Part shown: positions 6,804-10,821 of the stretch, in pieces
How positions within the stretch are numbered: position 1 is the first letter of the stretch
How the letters are laid out: each line of letters starts with the position of its first letter
Assembly: GCA_017380475.1 (NCBI GenBank)
Contig: JAFODX010000206.1
Location: 1-10,821 of the forward strand
Direction of reading: 5' to 3'
From: Clostridia bacterium
GTDB taxonomy: Bacteria; Bacillota; Clostridia; UBA1381
Length of the DNA: 10,821 bases
The notes under the pieces: model-generated
Databases searched by the model: none
The model's input: only the letters and a program-made list of their open reading frames with translations
Told to the model about the DNA's origin: nothing
Translations under genes and position numbers: made by a program

Positions 6804-7727
6804 ATGCGGATTATACGTGACGGCAAAGCAGACGGTGTAAAAAAAGCAATAGCACTCGGTAACTTTGACGGACTTCACAGAGCACACACAAAGATAATTA
6901 AAACGTGCTGTCAGTATGCAGAAGAAAACGGACTGGAAAGCTCGGTACTTTTGTTTTTAGAACATACGGTTAACGTGATAACCGGTAAAAAAGTGAAGCT
7001 TATTACTGATGAGGCAGAAAAACTTGAAATACTTGATGCTATGGGTGTTGACTGCGTTTACATACGTGAGTTCGATGCGGATTTTATGCATCTTTCACCG
7101 GAAGAATTCATATGCGGACTTATTGATAAGCTTAACATAACGGCTGTGTGTGTAGGTTATGATTACCGCTTCGGTTACAAGGCGGAGGGAGATGTATCGG
7201 TTCTCAAAAAACTTGGTGAAAAACACGGGTTTGAAGTTATTGTAACAGATGAAATGAAAACAGGCGGTGTCACAATAAAAAGCACAAAGATACGCGAGCT
7301 TGTGTGCGAGGGAAAAGTTGATGATGCATCACTGTTTTTAGGCAGACCGTTCTCAATTACGGGTGAGGTAACAAAAGGTTTAAGAAACGGTCACAAGCTC
7401 GGAACACCGACAGCGAATGTCGGCTATGGCGACAACAAAATCCTTCCTAAAGAAGGAGTATATATGGGTTATACAACTGTTTGCGGTGTCAGATATGACA
7501 GTGTTATAAACGTGGGCAGTAACCCGACGTTTGATGCAAAAAAAATAACTGTAGAAAGTCACATAATAGGGTTTAGCGGTGATATATACGGTAAAACCGT
7601 AAAGGTTGATTTCGTAAAAAGGATAAGAGGCGACATAAAGTTTGACAGCCTTGATGGTTTAAAAGCACAGATAAAAAGTGATATACAAACTGCAAAGGAG
7701 CAGTTACACAGAGGAGAGAAGAAGTAA
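6804..7727 (+). CDS. ribF: Bifunctional riboflavin kinase/FAD synthetase RibF
   Basis: RibF phosphorylates riboflavin to FMN and adenylylates FMN to FAD. The 307-residue product has both modules. The N-terminal FMN adenylyltransferase (about 1-175) shows GNFDGLHRAH at 19-28 (His25 and His28 of the HxGH-type nucleotide-binding motif) and KSTKIRELVCEGKV, with Ser160 to Arg164. The C-terminal riboflavin kinase (about 180-300) shows GTPTAN at 200-205, GVYMGY, NPTF at 240-243 and the catalytic Glu251 in VESH. Two small deviations stand out: Ala27 where the motif normally has Gly, and Thr201 where Phe is common in GFPTAN. The ATG at 6804 is preceded by AAGGAG (6791-6796), which overlaps the truB stop. 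pth begins on the base after its stop, so the two are likely coupled. Confidence 0.96.
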   Translation: MRIIRDGKADGVKKAIALGNFDGLHRAHTKIIKTCCQYAEENGLESSVLLFLEHTVNVITGKKVKLITDEAEKLEILDAMGVDCVYIREFDADFMHLSPEEFICGLIDKLNITAVCVGYDYRFGYKAEGDVSVLKKLGEKHGFEVIVTDEMKTGGVTIKSTKIRELVCEGKVDDASLFLGRPFSITGEVTKGLRNGHKLGTPTANVGYGDNKILPKEGVYMGYTTVCGVRYDSVINVGSNPTFDAKKITVESHIIGFSGDIYGKTVKVDFVKRIRGDIKFDSLDGLKAQIKSDIQTAKEQLHRGEKK

Positions 7728-8294
7728 ATGTATCTTATAGCAGGACTTGGCAACCCCGGTACAAAATATGAAATGACAAGACATAATATCGGGTTTCATA
7801 CAATAGACTATATAGCCGATGAGCTTGGGGTTAAGGTTAAAAAGCTTAAATATAAGGCACTCTACGGTGAGTGCGAAATAAACGGTGAAAAGGTACTTCT
7901 TGTTAAACCGCAGACATATATGAACTTAAGCGGTGAGAGTATAATTGAGTTTGTGAAATTCTTTAAGATTCCGGTTGAGAATGTCATTATCATAAGTGAT
8001 GATATTGCACTTGATACCGGAAGAATACGTGTTCGCGGCAAGGGTAGTGCCGGAGGACATAACGGACTTAAATCAATAATATATATGCTTAATTCAGATG
8101 CATTTCCGAGAGTAAGAATAGGCGTTGGTGCACCTCAGCATAAGGACCACGAGCTTGCGGATTTCGTTCTCGGACGGTTCGGGAAAGACGAAATACCTGT
8201 ACTTGAAGAGGCCATAATAAAAGCATACAAGGCAGTAAAGGAAATAATAGCACGAGGATTCGAGAGTGCTATGAACAAATATAACGGTAAATAA
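7728..8294 (+). CDS. pth: Peptidyl-tRNA hydrolase
   Basis: Pth cleaves the ester bond of peptidyl-tRNAs that drop off ribosomes, recycling tRNA. The 188-residue product has the full family length and active site: Asn9 in GLGNPGTKYE, the catalytic base His19 in TRHNIGF, KPQTYMNLSG, the Asp91-Asp92 pair in ISDDIAL (the usual motif is YDDLDL or HDDLDL), and GGHNGLKSI at 109-117. Later come FPRVRIGVGAP and a DFVLGRF helix that helps bind tRNA. The ATG at 7728 directly follows the ribF stop, with GAGGAGAGAAG at 7711-7721 as ribosome binding site. The pair pth-mfd is also neighbouring in Bacillus and many clostridia. Here it is joined to the nusA/truB/ribF cluster. Confidence 0.97.
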   Translation: MYLIAGLGNPGTKYEMTRHNIGFHTIDYIADELGVKVKKLKYKALYGECEINGEKVLLVKPQTYMNLSGESIIEFVKFFKIPVENVIIISDDIALDTGRIRVRGKGSAGGHNGLKSIIYMLNSDAFPRVRIGVGAPQHKDHELADFVLGRFGKDEIPVLEEAIIKAYKAVKEIIARGFESAMNKYNGK

Positions 8295-8295
8295 A

Positions 8296-10821
8296 ATGGA
8301 CTTATTGAATCTGCTTGACGGATACAGACCGTTTGAGGGGATAGTAAAAAATCTTGACAACACACCGGTTTCGGTTGCCGGCGTAGCAGAAACTGCACAA
8401 GCACAGCTTGTCGCATCAGTTTCGGCAAAAACAGAGTCAAATGCGCTTATTATAACGTATTCGGATATGGAAGCACGCTCGGTTTTGTCGGATTTAAGAC
8501 TGTATACTGATAATGCGGTATTGTTCCCGTCAAAAGAATATGTATTTTATAATATCGAAACAATGGGCCGTGCAAACGAAAATGCACGGCTTGCTGTGTT
8601 GGATAAAATAGAGAGAGGCGGTGTTACGGTTGTGGCATCGGTCGATGCACTTATGACGTATACGGCAGATAAGAAACGGTTTGTAAACGACACAATAGAG
8701 CTTTTAACGGGTGTCGAATACGATATTTCTGAATTATCGGCAAAGCTTGTTGAGATAGGATATAAGCGTGAGGAGATAATTGAGGGTATAGGTCAGTTTT
8801 CGGTGCGTGGCGGAATTGTTGATATATATCCGCCGGGTGTGGAAAATCCTGTGCGTATTGAGTTCTGGGGCGATGAGGTTGATTCTGTGAGAAGCTTTGA
8901 TATGGACTCGCAGAGAACACTTGAAAATATTGATTCGGTACGAATTATACCGGTAACCGAAACACTTTATACCGAAAAACGCAGAGAGGAAATAATACTT
9001 GAGCTTTCACGCAGACTTAAAGCGGTTCAGCGAAAAAAGGGCGATGGCGATGAGTACGCAAAAACGCTTGAGGCGGATATTGAACTTTTTAAGGAGCGTA
9101 TGAGTTTCCCGTCTGCAGATAAATATATCTCACTCATATACGGAGATATTCCGTCCTTGACTGATTATTTTTCAAATGATACTGTTGCTTTTGTGATAGA
9201 CCCGAAACGTGTTCTGGAACGAATGAAAACGTTTCTGTGGGAAAAGGAGCAGATGATAACCGAGCTTAAATTCAAGGGGATAATCGGTGATGCAAAGATT
9301 CCGTTGTATAAAACGCAATACGATATAGTTTCAGCGATTTCAAAAATGCGCCTTATAGCATTTGAGATGCTCTCACATACAAAAAATGATTTTACATTCA
9401 GGCATCTTGAAAGTATAGTTTCAAAAACAACTGTATCGTTTCACGGAAAGCTTGAATATCTGTTTGAGGACCTGAAACGCTGGGCAGAAACAGATTATAC
9501 AGTAGTAGTGCTTGCGACAACTGAAAAAAGGGCAATAAACCTTGAGGGCGTATTCAATGAGCGTGGTATTAAAGCACGCTATTCAAAGGATAAAACTTTT
9601 GAAAAGGGCGAAACTGTAATAATAACCGGTAACAGTTCGGGCGGATTTGAATATCCCGAACTGAAATTTGTGCTGGTTTCAGAACAGGAAATTTTTAAAA
9701 GCGGACGTTCACGTGAACGACGCCGTAAAGAAAATGAGAACAGAATAAAGTCATATAACGATATTTCTGTTGGTGACTATATTGTCCATACTGCACACGG
9801 TATCGGTGAATATGCCGGAATCACGAAAATGACGGTAGACGGCATCTCAAAAGACTATCTCAAGATTCAGTACAAGGGTTCTGATACTTTGTATGTGCCT
9901 GTTGACCAGCTTAATCTTCTGTATAAATACAGCGGTAAAACTGACGAGAAAACTGTTAAGGTAAACCGCCTCGGAACGCAGGAATGGACACGTCAGAAAC
10001 AGAAAGTAAAGGCGTCAACAGATGAACTTGCAAAGGAACTTATAAAACTCTATGCACAACGTGAAGAGGTGGCAGGTCATGCATTTGCAGAAGACACACC
10101 GTGGCAGAGAGAGTTTGAGGATACGTTCCGATATACCGAAACAACAGATCAGCTCCGCAGTATCGAAGAAGTGAAGTCGGATATGGAAAAAAGTGTACCG
10201 ATGGACAGACTTCTTTGCGGTGATGTGGGATTCGGTAAAACAGAAGTAGCGTTGCGTGCGGCGTTTAAGGCGGTGTGTGACAGTAAGCAGGTAGTTTATC
10301 TTTGCCCGACAACTATCCTTGCAATGCAACATTACGAAACGTTTAAGAGCCGTATGGCTGATTTTCCGATTACTGTGGAGATGCTTTCACGTTTCCGTAC
10401 CCCAAAACAGCAGACAGAGATTCTAAAACAGTTAAAAGACGGCAGGGTTGATATTATAATCGGTACTCACAGACTGCTCTCGGAAGATGTCAAGTTCAAG
10501 GATTTGGGACTTCTTATAATAGATGAGGAACAGCGTTTCGGTGTTGCTCATAAAGAAAAAATAAAAGCACTAAAAACCAATGTTGATGTGCTTACAATGA
10601 CGGCGACGCCTATACCGAGAACATTGCATATGGCGATGACATCGGTAAGGGATATGTCTGTTCTGACAGAACCGCCCGGCAGCCGTTATCCTGTTCAGAC
10701 GTATGTGCTCGAGCATAACGAAAACATCATTTGCGATGCTATTGAAAAAGAACTTGCACGAGGCGGTCAGGTGTTTTATCTTTATAACAGGGTGCAGGGC
10801 ATATACCATAAAGCACAGTGG
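8296..10821 (+). CDS. mfd: Transcription-repair coupling factor Mfd, N-terminal 842 residues (runs off the window)
   Basis: Mfd removes RNA polymerase stalled at DNA lesions and recruits UvrA. The reading frame from ATG 8296 stays open to the last base, giving 842 residues of a family usually near 1150. Residues 1 to about 330 form the UvrB-like module (VRGGIVDIYPPGVENPVRIEFWGDEVDSVRSFD is its clearest part), with a degenerate nucleotide loop as expected. The RNA polymerase-interacting domain starts at about 490 with VHTAHGIGEYAGI (497-509). The translocase shows Walker A GDVGFGKT at 642-649, motif II DEEQRFG at 743-749 and motif III TATPIPRTL at 769-777. The remaining helicase motifs and the C-terminal domain lie beyond the window. 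Only one base separates it from the pth stop, and no clear Shine-Dalgarno precedes the ATG, so translation is probably coupled. Confidence 0.97.
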   Translation, partial: MDLLNLLDGYRPFEGIVKNLDNTPVSVAGVAETAQAQLVASVSAKTESNALIITYSDMEARSVLSDLRLYTDNAVLFPSKEYVFYNIETMGRANENARLAVLDKIERGGVTVVASVDALMTYTADKKRFVNDTIELLTGVEYDISELSAKLVEIGYKREEIIEGIGQFSVRGGIVDIYPPGVENPVRIEFWGDEVDSVRSFDMDSQRTLENIDSVRIIPVTETLYTEKRREEIILELSRRLKAVQRKKGDGDEYAKTLEADIELFKERMSFPSADKYISLIYGDIPSLTDYFSNDTVAFVIDPKRVLERMKTFLWEKEQMITELKFKGIIGDAKIPLYKTQYDIVSAISKMRLIAFEMLSHTKNDFTFRHLESIVSKTTVSFHGKLEYLFEDLKRWAETDYTVVVLATTEKRAINLEGVFNERGIKARYSKDKTFEKGETVIITGNSSGGFEYPELKFVLVSEQEIFKSGRSRERRRKENENRIKSYNDISVGDYIVHTAHGIGEYAGITKMTVDGISKDYLKIQYKGSDTLYVPVDQLNLLYKYSGKTDEKTVKVNRLGTQEWTRQKQKVKASTDELAKELIKLYAQREEVAGHAFAEDTPWQREFEDTFRYTETTDQLRSIEEVKSDMEKSVPMDRLLCGDVGFGKTEVALRAAFKAVCDSKQVVYLCPTTILAMQHYETFKSRMADFPITVEMLSRFRTPKQQTEILKQLKDGRVDIIIGTHRLLSEDVKFKDLGLLIIDEEQRFGVAHKEKIKALKTNVDVLTMTATPIPRTLHMAMTSVRDMSVLTEPPGSRYPVQTYVLEHNENIICDAIEKELARGGQVFYLYNRVQGIYHKAQW

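Overview
The window is a continuous stretch of plus-strand housekeeping genes, read as part of the nusA-infB superoperon of a low-to-middle-GC Bacillota bacterium, most likely class Clostridia. This rests on the gene order rimP-nusA-ylxR-ylxQ-infB-rbfA, on a short NusA without C-terminal acidic repeats, and on strong purine-rich ribosome binding sites. A guess at Oscillospirales/Ruminococcus-like bacteria is inference from codon and base style only. I see no mobile elements, tRNA, rRNA, CRISPR or defence genes.

Layout. Bases 1-161 hold the end of rimP. nusA (185-1231), rnpM/ylxR (1247-1498), an L7Ae-like ylxQ gene (1495-1818) and infB (1825-4293) follow with gaps of at most about 23 bases or a short overlap. 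A 118-base gap carries a long hairpin (4319-4369) ahead of rbfA (4412-4744). rbfA is followed at once by a textbook intrinsic terminator (4751-4777). Next comes the largest non-coding interval (4745-4986). After it a second tight block runs nrnA (4987-5928), truB (5928-6791), ribF (6804-7727), pth (7728-8294) and mfd (8296 to beyond the window), with gaps of -1 to +12 bases.

How the genes work together. The first block covers 30S maturation (RimP, RbfA), transcription elongation and termination (NusA), RNA-binding accessory proteins (RnpM, YlxQ) and initiation (IF2). The second block covers nano-RNA and nucleotide turnover (NrnA), tRNA pseudouridine-55 (TruB), FMN/FAD synthesis (RibF), peptidyl-tRNA recycling (Pth) and transcription-coupled repair (Mfd). 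The whole reads as a gene-expression superoperon with an internal terminator dividing it.

The most interesting non-coding signal is a pair of abutting hairpins at 4812-4887 and 4888-4961, just upstream of nrnA. Each is about 75 nt, with an outer section of 20-21 positions per strand, a symmetric 3x3 internal loop, a 6-bp inner stem and a 16-nt apical loop. Both loops have the same heptamer (TAAGAAA) at the same position, and the inner stems differ by two compensatory base-pair changes. A partial copy of the first hairpin's 5' arm lies 32 nt upstream and could compete for the same 3' arm. I do not recognise the element. It may be a tandem structured RNA leader or a dispersed palindromic repeat, and a genome-wide search would tell these apart.
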